Shown here piece after piece: positions 15,977 to 21,677 of a stretch of DNA of 21,677 nt. Below the pieces are notes generated by a model, which was not told the DNA's origin, made no database searches, and saw only the letters and a program-made list of their open reading frames with translations. Positions within the stretch are counted from its first letter, which is position 1; every line of letters starts with the position of its first letter. Source of the stretch: Rhodobacteraceae bacterium UBA996 (GTDB lineage: Bacteria; Pseudomonadota; Alphaproteobacteria; Rhodobacterales; Rhodobacteraceae); contig DBBA01000277.1 of the NCBI GenBank assembly GCA_002291955.1, positions 1 to 21,677 of the forward strand, given 5' to 3'. The translations under genes and the position numbers were made by a program.

Positions 15977-16480
15977 TCAGTTCGCCTTGCGCGTGGGCAG
16001 GAAGGGCAGGGGGGCGACCGGCACCCCGTCCTCGATCAGCCGCCGGGCGTCGTCGGGTTTCGCCTCGCCCCAGATCGGCCGCTCGGGCGCAGCCCCATCG
16101 TGGATCGCCCGCGCCTCGGCGGCAAAGTTCAGCCCGACATACTCGCTCTCGCGCTCGATCCGGGCGCGCAGGTCGGCCAGGTGACGCTCCAGATCGGTGG
16201 CCGGGTCACGCAGCGACGGCGCGCCGCCCGCGGCAGCCGGACCCGCCGCCGGACCCGCCGCCCCGACCTGGCCCGCCGCGACCTCGGGCGTTGGAACCCG
16301 GGCCGGCAACGTGGGATCGGTCACCACCGCCGGCGCCATCAGCGCCTTCTCCACCTGCGTGCCGCCGCAGACCGGACAGGCGACATGCCCGGCCTCCGCC
16401 AGCCGGTCAAAGGCCGCGCCGGACTGGAACCAGCTGTCAAAGGCGTGATCGCGCGCGCAGCGCAGGGAGAAGCGGATCAT
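15977..16480 (-). CDS. DUF1178 family zinc-ribbon-like protein
   Basis: A 167-residue protein starting at ATG 16480. It begins MIRFSLRCARDHAFDSWFQS and has CPVC at residues 35-38; with Cys8 these suggest a small metal-binding ribbon, the mark of DUF1178 (PF06676). The middle (about 50-95) is a proline/alanine/glycine-rich linker. The C-terminal part (ERHLADLRARIERESEYVG, EARAIHDGAAPERPIWGEAK) is the conserved family tail. The function is unknown. It lies between the NUDIX gene (52 nt upstream) and the SDR gene (4 nt downstream), all on the minus strand. Confidence 0.9.
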   Translation of the reverse strand: MIRFSLRCARDHAFDSWFQSGAAFDRLAEAGHVACPVCGGTQVEKALMAPAVVTDPTLPARVPTPEVAAGQVGAAGPAAGPAAAGGAPSLRDPATDLERHLADLRARIERESEYVGLNFAAEARAIHDGAAPERPIWGEAKPDDARRLIEDGVPVAPLPFLPTRKAN

Positions 16481-16532
16481 CGGCAGGCGTTCGCAGGGTG
16501 TCGATGTCCACCTATGCCCGCGCGCCGGTAAA

Positions 16533-17096
16533 TCAACGGTTTCCCGCCAGCCGGACCGCGCGGGCGCCCCCGCCCTGACCGGCCGGTCCTGCCATCGCCG
16601 GTCCCGCATCCGCCGCTCCGCGTGCCCAGTCCAGCACCAGCCCCGACAGGTCGGGCGCGGCCAGTTCCGCGGCAGCCTCTGCCACCGGGAACCACCGCCG
16701 GTCCCGCTCGGCCGCTTCGGGATAGCGGGTCTTCTGGCGCAGCACCTCGACCGCGAACAGTGACACGCGCACCGGCAGGGCGATCCCGTCCGCCAGCACT
16801 TTGGCATAGACGAATTCGCCCAGCGGCACCTCTGCGGCACGGCCCTGCACGCCCGCTTCCTCCCAGGCCTCGACCAGGGCGGATGCGGCCGGGGTGCGGT
16901 TGTCCATCACCCAGCCCTTCGGCACGATCCAGCGCCGCGTCTCGCGGCTGGTGACCAGAAGCACCTTCAGCACGCCGTTGCGCCGCCGCCAGCACAGCGC
17001 GCCCACCTGCGACCGCGGGTGCACCGGCACCGCCGCGGACAGCAGGCTGCCGCGGTCCAGCCGCAAGGAATGTTCAGACGGCGACATCGCGCCCAT
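16533..17096 (-). CDS. NUDIX hydrolase
   Basis: A 187-residue protein with the NUDIX fold, comparable to short diphosphoinositol/dinucleoside polyphosphate hydrolases (RRWIVPKGWVMDN, then ALVEAWEEAGVQG). The box GX5EX7REUXEEXGU spans 61-83: Gly61 and the metal-binding Glu76, Glu79 and Glu80 are present, while the first Glu is Arg67 and the Arg is Val75. The core metal ligands are kept, so activity is likely. The enzyme should cleave a nucleoside diphosphate linked to another group; the substrate is not clear. The last 30 residues are a low-complexity alanine/glycine tail. ATG 17096 or ATG 17087 could be the start. It is probably the first gene of the operon with DUF1178 and SDR. Confidence 0.88.
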   Translation of the reverse strand: MGAMSPSEHSLRLDRGSLLSAAVPVHPRSQVGALCWRRRNGVLKVLLVTSRETRRWIVPKGWVMDNRTPAASALVEAWEEAGVQGRAAEVPLGEFVYAKVLADGIALPVRVSLFAVEVLRQKTRYPEAAERDRRWFPVAEAAAELAAPDLSGLVLDWARGAADAGPAMAGPAGQGGGARAVRLAGNR

Positions 17097-17281
17097 GCTC
17101 GATCTGCTGTGGCAGGATTGGGGCCAGACAGGCCCGTTCTCTCAATTGTGGTTGGCTCAGGTTACCATGACGTTAAGGCAGAATAAAGGAACCCCGCCGC
17201 CCCCGCGCAAGGTCGGGCCCCGCTTGACGGCGCGGCCGACGCGGTTACGTCCCCTCCAGACCCTGCGACCGGAGTTCCGCC

Positions 17282-17866
17282 ATGCGCACCCTGGCCCTTG
17301 TCCTGGCCACCCTGCCCCTTGCCGCGGCCGCCGCCGCCGCGGCGGGGCTGGCCGTTGCCCTGTCGCTGGCCGCCACGCCACGCGCCACCGCGGGCGAACC
17401 CGTGCCGCCCGTGTCCTTCCCCTCGATCGACGGCGGCACGCTGAACCTCGCCGACTGGCGCGGCCGCCCGGTGCTGGTGGTGAACACCGCGTCGCTCTGC
17501 GCTTTCACCCCGCAGCTCGAGGGGTTGCAGGCCCTGCACGACACCTATGCCGACCGCGGGCTGGTGGTGCTGGCCGTGCCGTCCGACAGCTTCGCGCAGG
17601 AACTGGGCACGGGGGCCGAGGTGGCCGAATTCTGCGAACTGACCTATGGCCTGACCCTGCCGATGACCGACATCACGCCTGTCACCGGCGCGGGCGCGCA
17701 TCCGTTCTACCGCTGGCTGGCCGACACCCACGGCGTGCGGCCCGAGTGGAACTTTGCCAAGGTGCTGATCGGGCCGGACGGCGCGCTCGTGGACGCCTGG
17801 GGCCCGACGACGGGGCCGCGGTCGGCGGCGATCACCCGCGCGGTCGAGGCGCTTCTGCCCGGGTGA
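17282..17866 (+). CDS. Exported glutathione peroxidase-like thiol peroxidase
   Basis: A 194-residue protein with GGAG 7 nt before ATG 17282. Residues 1-37 form an alanine-rich hydrophobic signal peptide with a likely cleavage after ATA (35-37), so it should act in the periplasm. The mature part is a thioredoxin-fold GPx: peroxidatic Cys73 in NTASLCAFTPQLEGLQ, Gln106 in SDSFAQE, and Trp156-Asn157 in EWNFAKVLIGPDG complete the catalytic tetrad. Cys118 (EFCELTYG) could be a resolving cysteine. The usual NQFGxQE loop is shortened and altered to DSFAQE. It would reduce hydrogen or lipid peroxides using thioredoxin or glutathione. It lies 7 nt upstream of the histone-deacetylase-like gene on the same strand, so the two are probably co-transcribed. 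Confidence 0.88.
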   Translation: MRTLALVLATLPLAAAAAAAAGLAVALSLAATPRATAGEPVPPVSFPSIDGGTLNLADWRGRPVLVVNTASLCAFTPQLEGLQALHDTYADRGLVVLAVPSDSFAQELGTGAEVAEFCELTYGLTLPMTDITPVTGAGAHPFYRWLADTHGVRPEWNFAKVLIGPDGALVDAWGPTTGPRSAAITRAVEALLPG

Positions 17867-17873
17867 CCGGACC

Positions 17874-19004
17874 GTGATCCCCGCCCGCTTCATCGGGTCC
17901 GAAATCTATCGCGGCTCGTCCTATGGCGCCTGGCACCCCCTGGCGATCCCGCGGGTGTCCACGGTCATCGACCTGTCCCGTGCGCTGGGCTGGCTGCCCG
18001 ACGGGGCGTTCGTCACCTCACCCCGCGCCACGGCCCGCGCGCTGTCGGCCTGGCACACGCCCGACTACCTGGCCGCGCTGCAGGCCGCGGAAGCGGCGGG
18101 CGAGGTGAGCGCGGACGTCCGCACCCGCTACGGCCTTGGCACCACCGCGAACCCCGTGTTCCCCGAGATGTTCCGCCGCCCCGCCACCGCCGCGGGCGGG
18201 TCGATCCTGGCGGGCGAGATGGTCGCGCGGGGCGGCGTCGTGTTCAACCCGGGCGGCGGCACGCACCACGGGCTGCCCGACCGGGCGAACGGGTTCTGCT
18301 ACCTGAACGATCCCGCCTTCGCGATCCTGTCCCTGCGGGCGCATGGCGCGCGCCGCGTGGCCTATGTGGACATCGACGCGCACCACTGCGACGGCGTGGT
18401 GGCGGGGTTCGACGGCGACGCGGACGCCCTGATCGTGTCGGTGCACGAGGAACGGCGCTGGCCCTTCACCGGCGACCTGACCGACCGGGGCGCATCGGGG
18501 CAGGTCTGGAACCTGCCGGTGCCCAAGGGGTTCAACGATACCGAGATGGCCGCGGCGCTGGACGGCGTGATCCTGCCCGCGGTGGCCGCGTTCCGGCCCG
18601 ATGCCGTGATCCTGCAATGCGGGGCGGACGCGGTGACCGAGGACCCGCTGTCGCGCCTGTGCCTGTCGAACAACGCCCACCGGGCGGTGGCGGCGGCCCT
18701 GCGCGCGATGACGCCCCGGCTGGTCGTCCTGGGCGGCGGCGGCTACAATCCGTGGTCGGTGGCGCGCTGCTGGACAGGGGTCTGGGGGATGCTGGCGGGG
18801 TTCGATCTGCCCGACCGTCTGCCCGACGGGGCCGAAGCCGTGCTGCGCGCCCTGACCTGGTCCGGCCGCGCCGCAGGCCGCAACCCGCCCGAGGACTGGT
18901 TCACCACGCTGGTCGATCCCCCGCGCGAGGGGCCGTTGCGCCCCGAGGTCCGCGCCCGCATCGCCACGCTGTCCGCCCGGCTGGCCGCGGATCGCGCCGC
19001 ATGA
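17874..19004 (+). CDS. Histone deacetylase family protein (AcuC-like amidohydrolase)
   Basis: A 376-residue zinc-dependent deacetylase of the arginase/HDAC fold. GGGTHHG (127-133) holds the catalytic His131-His132 pair, GFCYLNDPA (140-148) follows, and DIDAHHCDG (166-174) supplies zinc ligands Asp168 and His170. GADA (250-253) supplies Asp252, and the transition-state tyrosine is Tyr291 in GGGGYN. All are present, so it should be active. Bacterial members remove acetyl groups from acetyl-CoA synthetase (AcuC), acetylpolyamines or other small amines; the substrate here is unknown. The start is GTG 17874, 7 nt after the peroxidase gene. Its TGA overlaps the ATG of thpR (ATGA at 19001-19004), so those two are translationally coupled. 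Confidence 0.94.
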   Translation: MIPARFIGSEIYRGSSYGAWHPLAIPRVSTVIDLSRALGWLPDGAFVTSPRATARALSAWHTPDYLAALQAAEAAGEVSADVRTRYGLGTTANPVFPEMFRRPATAAGGSILAGEMVARGGVVFNPGGGTHHGLPDRANGFCYLNDPAFAILSLRAHGARRVAYVDIDAHHCDGVVAGFDGDADALIVSVHEERRWPFTGDLTDRGASGQVWNLPVPKGFNDTEMAAALDGVILPAVAAFRPDAVILQCGADAVTEDPLSRLCLSNNAHRAVAAALRAMTPRLVVLGGGGYNPWSVARCWTGVWGMLAGFDLPDRLPDGAEAVLRALTWSGRAAGRNPPEDWFTTLVDPPREGPLRPEVRARIATLSARLAADRAA

Positions 19005-19564
19005 GGGCCTTCGTCGCGCTGGACCTGCCGGATACGCTGCGGATCGCGCTGTCTGCCGTGCAGGACCGGCTCGGCATCGACAAGGCCGGGGGCCGCGCCG
19101 TGGACGAGGACCAGATGCACCTGACGCTGGTGTTCCTCGACGACCAGCCGGAATTCGTGCTGGCCGACCTGCACGGCGAACTCGACCGCACCCGCTGGCC
19201 CGCGCTGACGCTGGACCCGCGGGGCCTTGGCACGTTCGGCGGCGACCGGGTGACCTCGGTCTGGGCGGGGGTGGCGCCCGACCCGGTGCTGGCGGCCCTG
19301 CAGGCCAAGGTCGCGCAGGCCGCGCGCGGGGCGGGGATCGACGTGCCCCGCCGCCGCTTCGTGCCCCATGTCACGCTGGCCCGCTTCGGCGCGCAGGGGG
19401 CGCCCGGCCCCTTCAACGCGGGCGTGGCGGCCCTGTCCGGCTGGTCGGCCCCGCCCGTGGCGGTGGACCGCATGGCGCTGATGCGCTCGCACCTCGGCAA
19501 GGGCGGATCGGTGTACGAGGTGCTGGCCGACTATCCCCTTGGCGAAGACGGGCCCCTCGGCTGA
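19001..19564 (+). CDS. thpR: RNA 2',3'-cyclic phosphodiesterase (ThpR, 2H family)
   Basis: A 187-residue 2H phosphoesterase. The two HxT signatures are H40-L-T42 (MHLTLVFL) and H123-V-T125 (VPHVTLARFG), and the N-terminus MRAFVALDLP is typical of the LigT/ThpR group. The family opens 2',3'-cyclic phosphates at RNA ends to 2'-phosphates; some members also ligate tRNA halves in vitro. The ATG overlaps the stop of the HDAC-like gene. The last 34 nt (19531-19564) overlap the 3' end of waaA on the other strand, so the C-terminal residues GEDGPLG are read from DNA that also encodes the waaA tail. Confidence 0.93.
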   Translation: MRAFVALDLPDTLRIALSAVQDRLGIDKAGGRAVDEDQMHLTLVFLDDQPEFVLADLHGELDRTRWPALTLDPRGLGTFGGDRVTSVWAGVAPDPVLAALQAKVAQAARGAGIDVPRRRFVPHVTLARFGAQGAPGPFNAGVAALSGWSAPPVAVDRMALMRSHLGKGGSVYEVLADYPLGEDGPLG

Positions 19565-20790
19565 GAGGGCGCCAGCGCCGCCAGCCGGTCCAGCACCGGC
19601 GTCAGGTCGGCCCCGGCGCGCAGGGGCGCCAGCGCCGACGCCGCCCGCGCAGCCAGATCGGCCTGCGCCGCGGGGCTGGCAATCCCCGATAGCGCCAGCG
19701 CCAGCGACGCGGCATCGGTCACCTCGACCGCACCCTGCGCGGCCATCAGCGCGGCATAAGCCTCGGCGAAATTGCCCGTATCGGGCCCGTGCAGGATCGC
19801 CGACCCGGCCGCCGCCGGTTCGAACGGCGTGTGCCCGCCCTTCGGCACCAGCGATCCGCCCACGAACGTCACCCCCGCCGCTGCATACCACAGCGCCATC
19901 TCGCCCAGCGTGTCGGCCAGATAGACGGGCTTGCCCGGATCGGGCGCGTCCCCCGCCGACCGGCACGCAAAGGGCAGGCCGCGCGCCGCGATCAGCGCCG
20001 CCACCTGGTCCCCCCGCACCGGGTGGCGCGGCGCCAGGATCAGCCGCAGACCGGGCCGTGACGCCCGCGCGGCGGCAAAGGCATCCAGCACCACCTCCTC
20101 CTCGCCCGGATGGGTGGACGCGGCCAGCACCGTGTCGGCGCGCGCGAACCCCGGCAGGGGGGCCGCGGGCGCCACCTCGGCCGTGGCCTTCAGGTTCAGG
20201 ACCGGGCCGATCCGCCCCTCCGGCAGCCCCAGGACCACGAACCGGCCGCCCGACACCGCATCCTGCGGGAACAGCGCGTCCACCTGCGCCATCAGCGGCC
20301 GGATCAGCCCGGGCAACCGCCCCCAGCGCGCAGCCGAACGGGCCGAGATGCGGGCCGACACCATCACCACCGGCATCCCGCGCGCCCGGGCCGCCAGCAG
20401 GCGTCCGGGCCACAGGTCGCCTTCGACGATCACCAGCGCCCGGGGCCGGTGGCGGTCCAGGAACCGCCGCAGCACCGGGCCCGCATCGACCGGCGCCAGC
20501 CGCGCGGTCACGCCCGGAAGCCGCCACCCCGCCACCCGGTCGCGCCCCGAGGCGGTGTTGGTCGTCACCAGCACGCCGCCCGGGGCCAGCGCCGCGATCA
20601 GCGGATGGGCCGACTGCACCTCGCCCACCGACGCACCATGCAGCCAGACCGCTCCGCCAGGCCCCGGCGGCCCGCCCCCCAGCCGCTCGACCAGACCGGC
20701 ATGGCTGTCCCGGCCCAGCACGCGCCGACCCAGCGCGGCCGCGATCAGGACGGGCGCCAGTCCCGCAACGATGATCCGCAACGCGCGCAC
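19531..20790 (-). CDS. waaA: 3-deoxy-D-manno-octulosonic acid (Kdo) transferase
   Basis: A 419-residue membrane-anchored glycosyltransferase that adds Kdo from CMP-Kdo to the lipid A precursor. A hydrophobic N-terminal segment (residues 6-20) is followed by LVERLGGG with the likely catalytic base Glu35, and by VWLHGASVGEVQS (48-60), the family signature. The C-terminal half has the GT-B nucleotide-binding motifs (LNLKATAEV, LAASTHPGEEEVV, LILAPRHPVR, VGGSLVPKGGHTPFEPAAAG). Length is normal. The start is GTG 20790 with a G-rich site just upstream. It is convergent with thpR with a 34-bp overlap and stands alone; no lpx genes are next to it here. It shares the 116-nt upstream gap with the promoter of the next gene. 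Confidence 0.93.
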   Translation of the reverse strand: MRALRIIVAGLAPVLIAAALGRRVLGRDSHAGLVERLGGGPPGPGGAVWLHGASVGEVQSAHPLIAALAPGGVLVTTNTASGRDRVAGWRLPGVTARLAPVDAGPVLRRFLDRHRPRALVIVEGDLWPGRLLAARARGMPVVMVSARISARSAARWGRLPGLIRPLMAQVDALFPQDAVSGGRFVVLGLPEGRIGPVLNLKATAEVAPAAPLPGFARADTVLAASTHPGEEEVVLDAFAAARASRPGLRLILAPRHPVRGDQVAALIAARGLPFACRSAGDAPDPGKPVYLADTLGEMALWYAAAGVTFVGGSLVPKGGHTPFEPAAAGSAILHGPDTGNFAEAYAALMAAQGAVEVTDAASLALALSGIASPAAQADLAARAASALAPLRAGADLTPVLDRLAALAPSQPRGPSSPRG

Positions 20791-20852
20791 GATGCCCCCC
20801 CGGAAGCGACCGGAGGGGTGTCGCCGGGGCGCGGCAGGGGGTCAAGCGCGGA

Positions 20853-20881
20853 ATGACACCTGCCCCCGCCCGCAGTAGGCT
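20853..20881 (+). promoter_or_regulatory. Sigma70-type promoter of the membrane protein gene
   Basis: ATGACA (20853-20858) and TAGGCT (20876-20881) are exactly 17 nt apart and match the -35/-10 consensus well. Transcription would begin near 20888, leaving about 19 nt before ATG 20907. This excludes the longer frame beginning at 20853, which would start within the -35. Confidence 0.6.
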
Positions 20882-20906
20882 ACCCACGAATTGCCGGGAC
20901 CCACCG

Positions 20907-21626
20907 ATGCGCGTTGCACTGTTCGTTCTTGCCTGGCTGCTTCTTGCGGGCCTCGTGCTGACTTACACCATGGCGATCGAAGTCAGCGCGTTCTACCACC
21001 CCAACCCTGCTCAGGCGCGTCTCGCTTTCGGACTGACTGGTTGGTTCGTTGCCGGGTGTCTGTTGGTGCCCCTCGTCGCCGGTATCGCCGCGCTGCGGGC
21101 ACGCAGCCATCAGAGGCGGCTTGCGGTCGGTGGCCTTGCGGGCGGGGTTACCGTGTTTGCCGCGTGGATGGCCGCCCTGTCGTGGGAGGTCGGCCACCGC
21201 GAGACCTACTGGCTGGGCGACCGTCCCCATGCCATCGACTGGCGCTGGAGCCCCCGGAACGGATCGCCCGTGCCCGGCGGCGAATACTTCGTGTTCGAAC
21301 TCCGCTGGCCGGGACCGTGGCCGTCCTATCTGCCGCCAGACGCACCGCCGCGGGCCAGCCTGTCGGACGAGATCGTCGTGCAGGTCCGCGCGGCGACCGA
21401 GGCCGACCGGCAGGGGCCGCCCGTGCGGTTCGAGGTCAACCGGTCGGGCGGTAACCTGATGGAAGGGCAGTGGGTCCTGCGGACCGGCGACGCGATGGCC
21501 AGCGTCTGGGTCGAGGTACGGTCCGACCCGCCGTTCTCCTCCGAAGCCGAGACCGCCGCCTTTCACGCCGCCCTGACCAGCCTGATCGACGGGTTCGCCG
21601 AAGCAGCGGAGGACGTGACACCCTGA
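20907..21626 (+). CDS. Hypothetical membrane protein
   Basis: I do not recognise this 239-residue protein. Three hydrophobic segments lie at about residues 2-22 (with the start, probably an anchor or signal), 43-63 and 73-92. A soluble domain of about 145 residues follows (ETYWLGDRPHAIDWRWSPRNG, EYFVFELRWPGPWPSYLPPD, QWVLRTGDAMASVWVEVRSD), rich in beta-like alternation and likely on one face of the membrane. ATG 20907 is chosen because of the promoter just upstream. The first 100 codons contain more T-ending codons (GTT, CTT) than the neighbours, a mild sign of different origin or weaker selection. It is divergent from waaA and convergent with the partial gene at the window end. Confidence 0.7.
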   Translation: MRVALFVLAWLLLAGLVLTYTMAIEVSAFYHPNPAQARLAFGLTGWFVAGCLLVPLVAGIAALRARSHQRRLAVGGLAGGVTVFAAWMAALSWEVGHRETYWLGDRPHAIDWRWSPRNGSPVPGGEYFVFELRWPGPWPSYLPPDAPPRASLSDEIVVQVRAATEADRQGPPVRFEVNRSGGNLMEGQWVLRTGDAMASVWVEVRSDPPFSSEAETAAFHAALTSLIDGFAEAAEDVTP

Positions 21627-21633
21627 TCCGGCC

Positions 21634-21677
21634 CTACCAGCGCAACACCCGCGCCCCCAGCGCGCCGGCGCGCTGGG
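21634..21677 (-). CDS. Partial gene, last 13 residues only
   Basis: On the minus strand the frame enters from the right edge and ends in TAG at 21634-21636, reading ...RAGALGARVLRW. High G/C third positions and tail-to-tail spacing of 7 nt with the neighbour make it likely to be a real C-terminus, but the piece is too short to identify. Confidence 0.35.
   Translation of the reverse strand, partial: QRAGALGARVLRW
21656..21677. repeat. Perfect GC palindrome at the right edge
   Basis: CCCAGCGCGCC (21656-21666) is followed directly by its exact complement reversed, giving a 22-bp palindrome with no loop that reaches the last base of the window, so it could extend further. It overlaps the possible partial gene and may be a chance product of alanine/glycine codons. 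Confidence 0.5.

Noticed and set aside
17150..17185. Possible MerR-type (LiuR-like) operator around TGACGTTAA upstream of the peroxidase gene
   Set aside because: Only one half-site matches; the second half has several mismatches, so the dyad is not convincing.
20853..20906. Upstream ATG extension of the membrane protein
   Set aside because: This ATG is part of the -35 hexamer of a well-formed promoter, so it would not be transcribed as a start codon.

Overview
The window is about 70% G+C. Its coding regions show the strong third-position G/C bias of a high-GC alphaproteobacterium, and the gene content (a DnaA-like HdaA, an ATP-grasp-free PPK1, PtsP/EI-Ntr, a Tat-exported PhoX, DUF1178 and a DUF993 sugar-catabolic protein) points to Rhodobacterales (Paracoccaceae). 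No rRNA, tRNA, CRISPR array or insertion sequence was seen.

Layout, left to right. (1) 1-1497, plus strand: the 3' end of a DUF993 (dihydrodipicolinate synthase-like) protein, followed at once by a LacI-family regulator; this is the end of a carbohydrate-catabolic operon. (2) 1518-5512, minus strand: an operon of AI-2E family permease, hdaA and ppk1, convergent with lacI. (3) 5513-6115: a 603-bp stretch with no confident gene. It holds a possible short reading frame, a 9-bp hairpin and a hairpin-rich repeat-like element. (4) 6116-9399: an accessory-looking block of an EcsC-family protein, an SGNH/GDSL hydrolase with no signal peptide, and a divergently transcribed trypsin-like serine protease with no signal peptide. 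(5) 9488-12966: ptsP (EI-Ntr) and lysC, convergent. (6) 13105-15138: phoX, preceded by a three-unit Pho box and followed by a GC-rich hairpin. (7) 15310-17096, minus strand: NUDIX, DUF1178 and SDR genes, probably one operon. (8) 17282-19564, plus strand: exported glutathione-peroxidase-like protein, histone-deacetylase-like protein and ThpR (2H phosphodiesterase), tightly packed. (9) 19531-20790, minus strand: waaA (Kdo transferase), overlapping thpR tail to tail. (10) 20907-21626: an unrecognised small membrane protein with a clear sigma70-type promoter. (11) The window closes with the last codons of a minus-strand gene inside a perfect palindrome.

Most of the window is ordinary housekeeping: lysine/threonine biosynthesis, replication control, polyphosphate and phosphate scavenging, nitrogen-PTS signalling and LPS core assembly. 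Phosphate is a recurring theme (ppk1, phoX with a Pho box, PEP-driven PtsP), but nothing shows these genes are co-regulated. The least explained part is the SGNH hydrolase / trypsin-like protease divergent pair with its EcsC neighbour. All catalytic residues are intact, both enzymes look cytoplasmic, and the protease carries extra N- and C-terminal segments of unknown role. That pair is the best candidate here for an undescribed system.
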